Positions 1 to 7,988 of a stretch of 64,000 nt of DNA are shown here, piece after piece. A model generated the notes under the pieces. The model was not told the DNA's origin and did not search any database. It worked only from the letters and a program-made list of their open reading frames with translations. The stretch is from Mycobacterium sp. 1100029.7. GTDB lineage: Bacteria > Actinomycetota > Actinomycetes > Mycobacteriales > Mycobacteriaceae. The stretch is taken from positions 25,785-89,784 of the forward strand of contig NZ_LZSC01000041.1 of assembly GCF_001665235.1 (NCBI RefSeq), read 5' to 3'. The stretch's first letter is position 1, and each line of letters opens with the position of its first letter. Position numbers and translations under genes: made by a program.

Positions 1-485
1 TGGGTCAGACCCCGAAGTGCCCACTTGGACGACCCGTAGGCGCAGTGCGCGGGGAATGGTCGGATCGCTCCGGTGCTACAGATGTTGACGATCGCGGCAT
101 TGTCGGCCTGACGCAGTTGGTCCAGGGCCGCCCGCGTGCCGAGGAAAGCCCCCAGACAGTTGACGCGCCAAGCGTTTTCAAAGTCTTCGGCGGTCTCGTC
201 GGACAGCGCCGCACGATGCAGCACTCCGGCGTTGTTGACCAGCGCGGTCAGCCGCCCGAATCGGTTTGCGACCTGTTCGACCGCGGCCTCCCAGTGCGGT
301 TCGCTGGTCACGTCGAGTTCGACCGCGATCACCCGGTCGTCGCCCAGACCGTCGACCTTCGCAACGACGTCGCCAGTCCGTCGGTCGCAAGCTGCCACGG
401 AATACCCTTGGGCGCGAAGCTTTGTGGTGATCGCCCACCCTTGGCCGCCGGCCGCTCCGGTGACGAGTGCGACGTGCTGGCTCAT
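1..485 (-). CDS. Short-chain dehydrogenase/reductase, 3' end outside window
   Basis: NAD(P)-dependent oxidoreductase of the classical SDR family, truncated by the window edge after about 161 codons. The N-terminus reads MSQHVALVTGAAGGQG, giving the TGxxxGxG cofactor loop. NNAG is present, and the catalytic Ser (about residue 137, in ICSTG) and the YxxxK pair (YGSSK, Tyr150 and Lys154) are visible. The start is the ATG at 485, which overlaps the stop of the upstream SnoaL-like gene by 4 bp (ATGA). It is the last visible gene of a coupled P450/ADH/aldolase operon and probably oxidises or reduces a hydroxyl or keto intermediate of that pathway. The substrate is not identifiable. Confidence 0.85.
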   Translation of the reverse strand, partial: MSQHVALVTGAAGGQGWAITTKLRAQGYSVAACDRRTGDVVAKVDGLGDDRVIAVELDVTSEPHWEAAVEQVANRFGRLTALVNNAGVLHRAALSDETAEDFENAWRVNCLGAFLGTRAALDQLRQADNAAIVNICSTGAIRPFPAHCAYGSSKWALRGLT

Positions 486-880
486 GATGACGGAACCTCG
501 GGAGTATCGGAGAGGCCATGGCTGGTGATGAATTGGCAGCGCCGTCGCGCGAACAGCCAACGGCCGTCGCGGCCGATCAGCTCGTCGTCGTACAGTGCGG
601 GCCGCAGGTGCAGGTCGCCGGCTCTGACGAACAGTACCTGGGTGCGCGCGGTCGCGGTGTCCTGAGCCGCCTCGATGCGCGAGACACCGGTCAGGTGCAG
701 TCCGCGTGGCGCGTCCCGAAACATCGTGGCGATACCCGCGTGCCCAACGAAAGCCCGCCCGTAGACCACGAATTCCGCGTCGGCGGTGAACAACTGCACG
801 CAGGCGTCGAAGTCACCGCCATCCAGTGCCAGCGCGTAGTCGGCTATCAGTTCGCGAATCGCGGTGTGGCTGTCGGTCAC
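482..880 (-). CDS. SnoaL-like / NTF2-fold protein
   Basis: A 132-residue protein of the SnoaL-like (NTF2-like, cone-shaped alpha+beta) superfamily. The opening AIRELIADYALALDGGDFD, followed by LFTADAEFVVYGR, is the typical helix-then-sheet start, and the C-terminal strand is GRWLFARRRCQF. Family members are small isomerases, dehydratases or binding proteins of polyketide, steroid and aromatic pathways. It overlaps the aldolase upstream (ATGA at 877-880) and the SDR downstream (482-485), so it is translationally coupled in the operon. The exact reaction cannot be read from sequence. Confidence 0.8.
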   Translation of the reverse strand: MTDSHTAIRELIADYALALDGGDFDACVQLFTADAEFVVYGRAFVGHAGIATMFRDAPRGLHLTGVSRIEAAQDTATARTQVLFVRAGDLHLRPALYDDELIGRDGRWLFARRRCQFITSHGLSDTPEVPSS

Positions 881-1623
881 TGTCCGGTTGCCTCGCGTAG
901 GTGTTCGGTCGCTCCGCGGCGCAGTGCCTGCGATTCGGCGGCCAGGGTGATCATTTGGAACCCGAGTTGCGCCATGGCGTGACCGGTCCTGCCGTCGTTG
1001 GCGTGAATACCTGTGACCAGTCCGGCGTCGGTGGCCGCGCGGTGGACACTGATGATCGCATCCCGCACTTCCGGGTGCCGTGTCGATCCGACAGGCTCGT
1101 GACCCATCGAAATCGCGAGATCGGCCGGGCCGATGTAGATGCCGGTGAGTCCGTCGACCGCGAAGATGTCGCGCAGATTCGCCAGCGCCGCAGCCGTTTC
1201 GATCATCACGAACACGCTCACCCGGTCTTCGTGGGCAGCGGGATCTACACCCATGCTGGCCCGCAGCGGGCCGAAGCTGCGCACTCCCGCCGGGGGGTAG
1301 CGGGTCGCCGCCACCGCCGCCGCGGCCTGCCCGGCCGACTCGATCATCGCGATGAAGACGGCGTCGGCTCCGGCGTCGGCCACCCGCCCGATCGGTGCCG
1401 GGTCGGCGTTGGGCAACCGCACGGCGGTGGCGATCGGTACGTGTTCCAGACGTCGCAGGATGCCGGCGATATCGGCGTCGTCGAGGTAGCCGTGCTGAGC
1501 ATCGAACCCGACGTAATCGTATCCAGCCCTGGCGAATTCCTCCGGCCCGATCACCGTGGGACCGGTGATCCAGCCGCCCCAGATCGGCGTCGACTTCGAC
1601 AGCGCCGCAACGAAATTGCTCAC
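877..1623 (-). CDS. HpcH/HpaI-type class II aldolase
   Basis: A 248-residue aldolase of the HpcH/HpaI family, which cleaves or forms 2-keto-hydroxy acids with a divalent metal. Visible motifs are FDAQHG, the YPPAGVRSFGP loop, MIET (metal Glu) and YIGPADLA (metal Asp). The start is the GTG at 1623: it makes a 4-bp GTGA overlap with the alcohol dehydrogenase stop, and the protein then begins VSNFVAALSK as in the family. An in-frame start at 1665 exists but would lie inside the neighbouring gene. It probably releases pyruvate or an aldehyde in the pathway that the operon's P450 and dehydrogenases begin. Confidence 0.88.
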   Translation of the reverse strand: MSNFVAALSKSTPIWGGWITGPTVIGPEEFARAGYDYVGFDAQHGYLDDADIAGILRRLEHVPIATAVRLPNADPAPIGRVADAGADAVFIAMIESAGQAAAAVAATRYPPAGVRSFGPLRASMGVDPAAHEDRVSVFVMIETAAALANLRDIFAVDGLTGIYIGPADLAISMGHEPVGSTRHPEVRDAIISVHRAATDAGLVTGIHANDGRTGHAMAQLGFQMITLAAESQALRRGATEHLREATGQ

Positions 1624-2588
1624 TGCGCGATCGCGATCTTCACGCGTTGCGGGACGGGCCGGCACGCCAGGTCAAAGGCACCCTGGACATCGTCGATACC
1701 GAAGGTGTGGGTCAGATAGCAGCCGAGCAGTTCGGGATGGTCGGCGGCGAACTTGCCGGCATCCTCGAGCATCCGCCGCCTATCAAGTGTGACACCGGAT
1801 TTCAAGGTCAGGTTGTTACGCAGCATCAGACGCATGTTAATCGGATACGCGTCGTCGTCGGCGACGCCGAAGTAGAACACGGTACCGCCGGGCGCGGCGG
1901 CTTCGACGGCGTGGCCCAGCGTGGCCACCTGATGGCCCACGGCCTCGATCACGATGTCGGCACGGTCCTGTCGGGCGAGTTGACTGACCCACCGGTCGCT
2001 GGTCGCCCGGATCACGTCGTCGACGCCGAATGTCGCTGCGAGAGAACGTCGGTCGACGGGATCGACGCCGGTCACCCGTCGCGCACCCGCGGCCTTGGCG
2101 ATGTAGGAGAACAGCAGGCCGATCGACCCCTGACCGATGATCGCCACATGCCGGCCGGCCAGGTCGGGCAATTGCTCGTAGGCGTAGAGCACACACGCCA
2201 GCGGCTGCAGCCCGACCGCCTGCGCGGCGGTCAGCGACGGATCGTATGGCGCCAGACCGTTGCCGTCGCTGACGACCCGCTCCATCATGCCGTCAAAGCC
2301 GGACGCCCACCCCACCACGCGATCGCCCGGACGGTGCTCGGGATGCCGGCTGGCGATCACCTCGCCGGCCACTTCGTGAATCGGGAAGCCGTCTTTCTCC
2401 GCCGCACTCGGGCCGTCGTCACCGGGGAGCCGTCCCTTGGCGCCGCGGAAGCCGGGCAGATCACTGCCGCACACCCCCGCGGCCAGAAACCGCAGCAAGA
2501 CTTGGCCGTCGGCCAGGTCTTCGGCGGTCTTCTCGGCGATCGAGGTTCGCTCGAACTGGTACGGGGCGACGATCCGATAGGACCACAC
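1620..2588 (-). CDS. Zinc-type alcohol dehydrogenase (MDR superfamily)
   Basis: A medium-chain dehydrogenase/reductase of 322 residues. The N-terminal GroES-like domain has GVCGSDL (catalytic zinc Cys) and IHEVAGEV (His-Glu). The Rossmann domain carries IGQGSIGLL and then GVDPVDRR. The four-Cys structural zinc lobe is not visible and the protein is a little shorter than the usual 340-350 residues, so it belongs to a lobe-less subgroup. It starts 1 bp after the P450 stop and overlaps the aldolase start. Most likely it oxidises the alcohol made by the P450. Confidence 0.85.
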   Translation of the reverse strand: MWSYRIVAPYQFERTSIAEKTAEDLADGQVLLRFLAAGVCGSDLPGFRGAKGRLPGDDGPSAAEKDGFPIHEVAGEVIASRHPEHRPGDRVVGWASGFDGMMERVVSDGNGLAPYDPSLTAAQAVGLQPLACVLYAYEQLPDLAGRHVAIIGQGSIGLLFSYIAKAAGARRVTGVDPVDRRSLAATFGVDDVIRATSDRWVSQLARQDRADIVIEAVGHQVATLGHAVEAAAPGGTVFYFGVADDDAYPINMRLMLRNNLTLKSGVTLDRRRMLEDAGKFAADHPELLGCYLTHTFGIDDVQGAFDLACRPVPQRVKIAIAQ

Positions 2589-2589
2589 G

Positions 2590-3819
2590 TCAGACCTCCA
2601 CCGGGATGTTGTTCCATCCCCATTGGAAGCTGGACGGCAGACGGGTGGCTGCCTGGCCCTGGATCTCGAAGTCGGGCACCCTGCGCAGCCACTCCTGCAC
2701 CAGCACAGACACTTCCAGCCTGGCCAGGTGATAGCCGATGCAGAAGTGCTGACCGCGGCCGAATACCAGGGAGCGGGTGATGGGCCGATTCCAGATGAAT
2801 TCGTCCGGGTGTTCGTACTCGCGTTCGTCGCGATTGGCCGAGGCGAGCAGGGTGATCACGCGCTGGCCCGGCTCGATGGTTTGACCGTGAATGGTGAACG
2901 GCCGCCGCGCTGTTCGCGCGAACCATTGCGCGGGCGCGCAGTATCGCAGCATCTCCTCTCGGGCCACCGGCACGTTGGCGGCGGGGTCGGCGAGCACCGC
3001 GGACATCTGGTCGGGGCGCTGGCTGAGTTCCCACAGTCCGTGGGCGGCGATCTTGGGCACGGTCTCGGTGCCGCCGATGAAGATGCACAACATCTGCGTC
3101 GCCGCTTCGACGTCGGACAGGGCACTGCCGTCGGGCAGCCGATAACCCAATAGGCCGTCGACCACCGGTAGCGGTCCATCGGACTGGTCGGTGCGGCGCC
3201 GTTGCACCACGGGGGTGAGGTATTGCAGGTAGTTGGGGCGTGATTGCGCGGTGTCGACGCCCTCGCCCGGGGCGGCGAGACTTCCGGCATTGACGGCGGC
3301 CAGCACCTGCGGCGCGAGTTCTGTTGATATTCCCAGTAAGTCGCAGACCATCGAGGCCGCAACGATACCGCCGTAGTCCTGGGTCAAGTCGAACGAGCCC
3401 TGCGGCAGCAGCACATCGAGGCGCTCGTTGGCCAACTCGCGGATCCTGGCCTCCAGACCGGCAACCGAGCGCGCCCGCAGCGGCGCGGAGTGGGCGCGAC
3501 GGATTTCGCCGTAGAGATCGGTGTCGAACACGGCGTGAAACGGCAACGGGTGCAACGGCGGATCCTTGACCGGACCGGTGTTGTGCTTGGCCAGCACCGC
3601 CGCCGGGGGCAGGGTTCCTTCCGACGCGACGAAGGTTCCGTCGTTGACTTCCAGCACCTGCCAGATGTCCTCGAAACGGGACAGGGCGAAGGTGTCCCAT
3701 TGCGGCATGTAATAAACCGGGTGGTCGTCGCGCAGAGTTCGGTAGTACGGCAACGGATTTGCCATGACGTTCGCGTCGAACGGGTCGTACGCGAAGGCCG
3801 CGGAGCTCGGCGCGCTCAC
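2590..3819 (-). CDS. Cytochrome P450
   Basis: A soluble bacterial P450 of 409 residues. The I-helix motif reads FIGGTETVPK, the ExxR is EEMLR, and the heme loop is FGRGQHFCIGYHLA with the cysteine thiolate. The start is the GTG at 3819, which overlaps the preceding stop by 4 bp (GTGA) and begins VSAPSSAAFAYDPFD; the much longer open frame upstream is antisense to or inside the neighbouring gene. It hydroxylates an unknown hydrophobic substrate using ferredoxin electrons; no ferredoxin is encoded in the visible operon. I do not recognise the CYP family with confidence. Confidence 0.9.
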   Translation of the reverse strand: MSAPSSAAFAYDPFDANVMANPLPYYRTLRDDHPVYYMPQWDTFALSRFEDIWQVLEVNDGTFVASEGTLPPAAVLAKHNTGPVKDPPLHPLPFHAVFDTDLYGEIRRAHSAPLRARSVAGLEARIRELANERLDVLLPQGSFDLTQDYGGIVAASMVCDLLGISTELAPQVLAAVNAGSLAAPGEGVDTAQSRPNYLQYLTPVVQRRRTDQSDGPLPVVDGLLGYRLPDGSALSDVEAATQMLCIFIGGTETVPKIAAHGLWELSQRPDQMSAVLADPAANVPVAREEMLRYCAPAQWFARTARRPFTIHGQTIEPGQRVITLLASANRDEREYEHPDEFIWNRPITRSLVFGRGQHFCIGYHLARLEVSVLVQEWLRRVPDFEIQGQAATRLPSSFQWGWNNIPVEV

Positions 3820-4520
3820 TGCAACGGGGAGGGCGGTAGGGCCTGCAGGATCGAGTCCTCCCAACCGTCGCGCAGGGCCGGCGCCACGCTCATCCAGGTG
3901 ACGATCTCCGCAGGTGGGCTTTCCTTCCACGAGGGGTAGTGATTCTCGAAGCATTCCCACCCGCCGTCCAGCGCCCAGTAGTGGATGACCTCGTTGAAGC
4001 GGAACGTCGTGGTGAACGATCCCAGCCAGTGCTTGCCGGTGCGCTCCGACCACGGCACGTAAAGCCGTTCCAGTTCGCGGATGTAGTCGTCCTGACGACC
4101 CGGCTTGGTCTGCATGATCTCCTGAATCACCAGTGTGGCAGCGAAATTGGCCTCACGTAGCTGGGTCAACGTCTTGTTGCTCGGCCCGGGGTACATGATC
4201 CGGCCCTCTCCCGAGGCGCCGATCTCGGACAGAAACGCCGACCATTTGCCGGCCGCGGCCTGATGACTGCCACCGCGGGACTGGGCCGCCCCGATCTTGG
4301 CGTAGTCGGCGAAACCGTCGATCTCCCAAATGATCGTCGCCTGCGGCCAGTGTCCGTTGTAGGGCGTGGATTCCCAGATCGCGAACAGCCGGGCGCCGAG
4401 CTCGGTCATCATCGGCGCATACGTGTCGGTGAAAACCTCGGTGAAGCGATCGGTGGACCCGGAGCCCAGGGCGATCGTCTCGTGCAGGTACAGCAGGGTG
4501 TGACCGTAATACTTCTTCAT
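3816..4520 (-). CDS. Conserved hypothetical protein, NIPSNAP-like two-domain
   Basis: A 234-residue protein with no catalytic motif that I recognise. It seems to consist of two similar alpha+beta halves (about 1-105 and 125-225), each with an aromatic strand and a Trp-rich end (TIIWEIDGFADYAKI, then VIHYWALDGGWECFENHY). That resembles the ferredoxin-like dimeric barrel of NIPSNAP-type proteins. It sits immediately before the P450 (4-bp GTGA overlap) and 1 bp into the gene upstream, so its dose is tied to the P450. It may be a substrate-binding, ring-opening or isomerising accessory. Function unknown. Confidence 0.7.
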   Translation of the reverse strand: MKKYYGHTLLYLHETIALGSGSTDRFTEVFTDTYAPMMTELGARLFAIWESTPYNGHWPQATIIWEIDGFADYAKIGAAQSRGGSHQAAAGKWSAFLSEIGASGEGRIMYPGPSNKTLTQLREANFAATLVIQEIMQTKPGRQDDYIRELERLYVPWSERTGKHWLGSFTTTFRFNEVIHYWALDGGWECFENHYPSWKESPPAEIVTWMSVAPALRDGWEDSILQALPPSPLQ

Positions 4521-5101
4521 CAGTCGAGGCGGACCAGCTCTGCGCCGACGTGCGCGTAGCTCGCCTCACACAGCAGGGTCTCGGTCGGTTCGACCAGGGC
4601 ACAAGGGATTCCGGCCGCCGCAAGTGCGTAGCCCTTGAATTTGCGCGCCGCCGCACTGAGCACGTGCTGGGCTCGGGTCATGCCGCGGTTGACGCCCAGC
4701 GGCCAGCCCTCACCCCAGAGCGCGACTTCGGTCAGCCGGTCATCCAGCGACGTGAAGACCTTGTCGCGCACCCGGGCGTCGGCGCTGAACGCCTCCGCGC
4801 TGACGGCCAGGGTGTGGCTGGTCGAGCCCATCGCGGTCGAGACGAATTCTGATTCGGTGTCCAGTACCGCGACGCCGAGGATGCGCAGCGGTCGGGTGTC
4901 GCAACTGCTGGGCAACAACACCGTCACCTCCCAGCCGGCCATCACGCGGTCGTAGAGCCAGCCGCCGGCCGAGTGCACGACGTCGACGGCGCTGTTGGCG
5001 ACCACGTCCAGTCGATAGCGAAGGCACTCGCCGCTGCCGCGAGTTGCCGGTGCAGCGCTCACCCGCTTGCTATGGCTGATGTCGAACGTCGGAGTGACCA
5101 T
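4520..5101 (-). CDS. Conserved hypothetical protein, first gene of P450 operon
   Basis: A 193-residue protein with no recognised motif, no signal peptide and no membrane segment. The start is the ATG at 5101, supported by a good ribosome site (GGGAGGAAC, 9 bases before the ATG). The open frame extends about 600 bases further upstream, but that part is antisense to the CoA-transferase gene and not coding-like. Composition is mixed alpha/beta with a basic patch (SAAARKFKG). It is the first of seven coupled minus-strand genes and lies downstream of regulatory motif A. It could be a scaffold or a novel enzyme; I cannot choose. Confidence 0.65.
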   Translation of the reverse strand: MVTPTFDISHSKRVSAAPATRGSGECLRYRLDVVANSAVDVVHSAGGWLYDRVMAGWEVTVLLPSSCDTRPLRILGVAVLDTESEFVSTAMGSTSHTLAVSAEAFSADARVRDKVFTSLDDRLTEVALWGEGWPLGVNRGMTRAQHVLSAAARKFKGYALAAAGIPCALVEPTETLLCEASYAHVGAELVRLD

Positions 5102-5212
5102 CAAATCCGTTCCTCCCGCCGCACCGAGGAGTGCGTTGCCTCCACGGCAGCTGCAGCGCTTGTCATGGGCTGTAACCGCCTCACGCACGGTGACGCGGCT
5201 CACCGCACAGCG

Positions 5213-5239
5213 TGACACTTCGGGCGAAATTTGTAAAGC
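5213..5239. promoter_or_regulatory. Conserved 27-bp pseudo-palindrome, copy A
   Basis: TGACACTT, nine variable bases, then TTTGTAAAGC. Identical blocks with identical spacing occur at 11669-11695 and 11910-11936. The two ends are imperfect inverted repeats (TGACA against TTTACA on the other strand), typical of a dimeric repressor site. This copy lies 112 bp upstream of the P450 operon's first gene. Confidence 0.6.
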
Positions 5240-5253
5240 TTCTCCCCGGGCGC

Positions 5254-6423
5254 TCAGGAGTCGCGGCGGGCCTTGAGTTCGTCCAGGATTTCGTCGGTGT
5301 GCTGGCCCAATTCCGGCGCCGACCAGCGCGGGGCCCACGGCGTGCCGTGGAAATCCGCAGGGGTGGCAACCATCGAGACGCCGCCTTGTCCGTCGGGCAC
5401 GTCGACGAGACCGCCTGCGGCGTGGAACTGCTCGTCGGCGACCACGTCCTCCAGCGAGTTGATCGGGGACCAGAAGAAGTCCGGTTCCGCCGCGAACACT
5501 TCCGCCCACTCGTCCAGCGAGCGAGTTGCGAAGATCGCGTCCAACTCGGCGATCAGCTCGGGGCCGTTCGCGAAGCGGGCGGCGGCATCGCTGAATCGCG
5601 GATCCTCGAGCCATTCGGTGTGCCCGACGACGCGGCACAGCGGGGGCCAGTGCCGGTCGCCTTCCAGGCCGACGATCCAGAAGCGTCGTCCGTCGCCCGC
5701 GGCGTAGTTGTTCATGCACGGGTTGCCCATGGTTTCGCGTTGCCCGACCGCGATCGGCTGACCGGTCAGCAGATAGGTGTTGAGGTCGAAGCTCACGGTG
5801 TAGGCACCCTGGCGGTACAGCGACGTCGTCACCAGCTGGCCGGCCCCGGTGCGCTCGCGGGCCAGCAGCGCCGCGCAGATGGCCGCGGCCAGGGTCATGC
5901 CGGCGGAGTGGTCGCCCATGCCGCCGCGCTGAAACGGCGGCGGGTGGCCGGGGCGGGTGAGCAGATGGGCCAGACCGGCGCGCGACCAGAACGCCGCCAC
6001 ATCGTAGGCGGCACGATCCGCGTCGGGTCCGGTCTGGCCGTACCCGGTGATCAGGCCGTAGACCAGGCGCGGGTTGTGGTTAGCCAGCGCCTCGAAGTCC
6101 AGGCCGAGCCGCTGCAACGCCCCGGGACGGACATTGGTCACGAAAACATCTGCGTCGGAAAGCAATTCCAAGGCGGTGCGGCGACCCTCGTCGGTGGTGA
6201 GGTCCAGCACGATGCTGCGCTTGTTGCGGTTGTCCATCTCGAACGGCGGGTTGACGCCGAGATCGCAGCCCAGCATCCGGCCGAACATGCGCCCCGGATC
6301 ACCGGTCGGCGGTTCGATCTTGACGACGTCGGCGCCCCAGTCGGCCAGGATGCCGCTGGCGGCCGGCCCGGCCACCCACACTCCGAGTTCGACGACTTTG
6401 AGGCCAGCTACCGGTCCTGCCAT
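5254..6423 (-). CDS. CaiB/BaiF family CoA transferase (class III)
   Basis: A 389-residue class III CoA transferase, which moves CoA between a donor acyl-CoA and a carboxylic acid, thereby activating a substrate or recycling CoA. Family signatures seen are LKVVELG near the N-terminus, ADWGADVVKIEPPTGDPGR, DNRNKRSIVLDL, ADVFVTNVRPG and AYDVAAFWSR, which holds the expected catalytic Asp. The start is the ATG at 6423 (MAGPVAGLKVVELG) with AGGAAC upstream; an ATG 39 bases earlier is possible but lacks family support. It stands alone between the P450 operon and the NmrA-like gene. Confidence 0.9.
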   Translation of the reverse strand: MAGPVAGLKVVELGVWVAGPAASGILADWGADVVKIEPPTGDPGRMFGRMLGCDLGVNPPFEMDNRNKRSIVLDLTTDEGRRTALELLSDADVFVTNVRPGALQRLGLDFEALANHNPRLVYGLITGYGQTGPDADRAAYDVAAFWSRAGLAHLLTRPGHPPPFQRGGMGDHSAGMTLAAAICAALLARERTGAGQLVTTSLYRQGAYTVSFDLNTYLLTGQPIAVGQRETMGNPCMNNYAAGDGRRFWIVGLEGDRHWPPLCRVVGHTEWLEDPRFSDAAARFANGPELIAELDAIFATRSLDEWAEVFAAEPDFFWSPINSLEDVVADEQFHAAGGLVDVPDGQGGVSMVATPADFHGTPWAPRWSAPELGQHTDEILDELKARRDS

Positions 6424-6483
6424 GGGTAAGTTCCTACTCCGTGGCTCGACCGGTCCGCACACATGCCCCCGATCGCGTGGGGA

Positions 6484-7404
6484 TCAGCTCGCCTTGAGCT
6501 GACCTCGCTGCACGAAGCGGCCGTCGTGGTCGAACTCGGTACGGTTGGCGTTGACGTAGTCGGCCACGGTCATCGGCTTGCGTCCGCCGATCACCTCGAC
6601 CAGGTTGTTCTCGCCCGCGAAGATGCCGTCCTGGTAGTCCTGCGCGACGCTGCTGATGTGTTGCACGAAGAAATCTGTCATCCCCTTGGCTGCCAGACCG
6701 GCGGCGAACTCCGGGATTTCGACGGGCTGGTAGCGGACCGGGATGCCGAGTGCGGCGGCCATTTCCCCGGCGATGCCGTAGTGGTCGAGCTCGTGGTCAC
6801 CGACCAGCGGGTAGGCCTGCCGGTCGTGGGGCTCGGGGTTTTGCAGGATGGCGGCGATCACTCGGGCCTGGTCGTATCCCGCGACCGGGGCGTGGCGTCC
6901 GTTGCCGAAGGGCAGCCGCAGCACGCCTTCGTTGTCGTCGCGCTGCCATTGCCACTTCAGCCACTCGGCGAAGAAAGTGGACCGAAGGTGCGTGGTGCGG
7001 AACGCGAAGCGGTCCAGCAGTCGTTCGGCGAGCCAATGTTGCTGAGCGGCATGGCTTTTCGCCTCGCGGCGCGCGGAAATCTGGGACATGTTCACCACCG
7101 CGCCGACACCGGCCTCCGTGGCCGCCTGGGCGAAGATGGTGGTCGCGGGCAGCAGAGTGCCCGGTGCGATCGGGTAGCAGAAGTAGGCCGCGTCAACGCC
7201 AGTCATCGCCGAGCTGACGGCGTGGAAGTTCAGCAGATCCCCCTCGACGATCTCGGCGCCGAGGTCTGCTAACGCCGCGGAGCGGTGGTCGATGCGGTGC
7301 ACGAACGCGCGGACCCGGTGGCCGGCGTCGAGCAGGAGTTTGACGGTGGGCGCCCCGGTGTTGCCGGCCGGCGCAGTGATCAGGAACAGCTTCTCGGTTG
7401 CCAC
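6484..7404 (-). CDS. NmrA-like NAD(P)-binding protein
   Basis: An atypical SDR of 306 residues. The N-terminal loop is ITAPAGNTGAPTV (GxxGxxG-like), followed by VRAFVHR and IVEGDLLN. The classical YxxxK is missing, as in NmrA-type sensors and NAD(P)H quinone-reductase relatives. It may reduce quinones or act as a redox sensor. It is transcribed divergently from an HxlR regulator across an 88-bp gap with two repeated sites, so it is very likely that regulator's target. Confidence 0.82.
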   Translation of the reverse strand: MATEKLFLITAPAGNTGAPTVKLLLDAGHRVRAFVHRIDHRSAALADLGAEIVEGDLLNFHAVSSAMTGVDAAYFCYPIAPGTLLPATTIFAQAATEAGVGAVVNMSQISARREAKSHAAQQHWLAERLLDRFAFRTTHLRSTFFAEWLKWQWQRDDNEGVLRLPFGNGRHAPVAGYDQARVIAAILQNPEPHDRQAYPLVGDHELDHYGIAGEMAAALGIPVRYQPVEIPEFAAGLAAKGMTDFFVQHISSVAQDYQDGIFAGENNLVEVIGGRKPMTVADYVNANRTEFDHDGRFVQRGQLKAS

Positions 7405-7416
7405 GATGTCTCCCTT

Positions 7417-7476
7417 GCTGACTAACGATTACATTATCTAGATGGAACCACTGTATGCTGACTAACGCAAGCGTTA
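7417..7476. promoter_or_regulatory. Paired HxlR operator candidates
   Basis: The 11-mer GCTGACTAACG occurs at 7417-7427 and again at 7457-7467, exactly 40 bp apart (about four helical turns). The second copy is part of a perfect inverted repeat TAACGC-AA-GCGTTA (7463-7476). The pair lies in the 88-bp gap between the divergent NmrA-like and HxlR genes. Best read as two sites on one face of the helix for the HxlR dimer. Confidence 0.55.
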
Positions 7477-7492
7477 TCCATAGGAGCCTTTG

Positions 7493-7978
7493 ATGGAATT
7501 CGAGACGCGGCTGCAGGACCGCCGGCAGTGGTCGATCAACGATCGTTGCTCGATGTCGAAGGTGCTGGAACTGCTCAGCACCAAGACCACGTTCCAGGTG
7601 CTTCGCGAATTGTTCTTCGGGACAACACGCTTCGAGGACTTCGTGGAGCGCATCGGAACGTCGGCGCCGGCGGCGTCGCGGGCGCTCAAGCAGCTCGAGT
7701 CGGCGCAGATCGTTGTGCGCGTCCCGTATCAGGAACCGGGCAGCCGTGCCCGGGACGAATACCGGCTGACCGAGGCCGGTGAGGATCTGCTGCCGGTGTT
7801 CATGGCGCTGGTGCAGTGGGGTGACACCTATCTGCAGGACGGCCCGGCGCCGCTGTCGTTCATCGACGCCGACAGCGGTGAAACCCTCGCGGTCCGGGTG
7901 ACCTCGGAAACCGGGGCGCCGAAGAAGCGTTCGACCGACATTCAGATACGCGGCAGCGGCGCCGGGCGACGGCGTTAA
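7493..7978 (+). CDS. HxlR-family transcriptional regulator
   Basis: A winged-helix regulator of 161 residues. The family opening is visible: RWQ-type Trp (RRQWSINDRCSMSKVLELLSTK), then a helix-turn-helix (FVERIGTSAPAASRALKQLESAQIV), then the wing VPYQEPGSRARDEYRLTEAGEDLLPV. Members often sense aldehydes, quinones or redox state. The start is the ATG at 7493, with TAGGAG 6 bases upstream; a TTG at 7490 is in frame. It is divergent from the NmrA-like gene and followed 10 bp later by a DUF427 gene. Confidence 0.9.
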   Translation: MEFETRLQDRRQWSINDRCSMSKVLELLSTKTTFQVLRELFFGTTRFEDFVERIGTSAPAASRALKQLESAQIVVRVPYQEPGSRARDEYRLTEAGEDLLPVFMALVQWGDTYLQDGPAPLSFIDADSGETLAVRVTSETGAPKKRSTDIQIRGSGAGRRR

Positions 7979-7988
7979 CCTTGGCCTT

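Noticed and set aside
45..665. Long plus-strand open frame (206 codons)
   Set aside because: Antisense to the SDR and SnoaL-like genes, whose minus-strand products carry clear family motifs. Long shadow frames are expected at this GC content.
2357..3700. 447-codon minus-strand frame rich in Arg/Gly/Ala
   Set aside because: Out of frame with the cytochrome P450 and lacks motifs; a GC-skew artefact.
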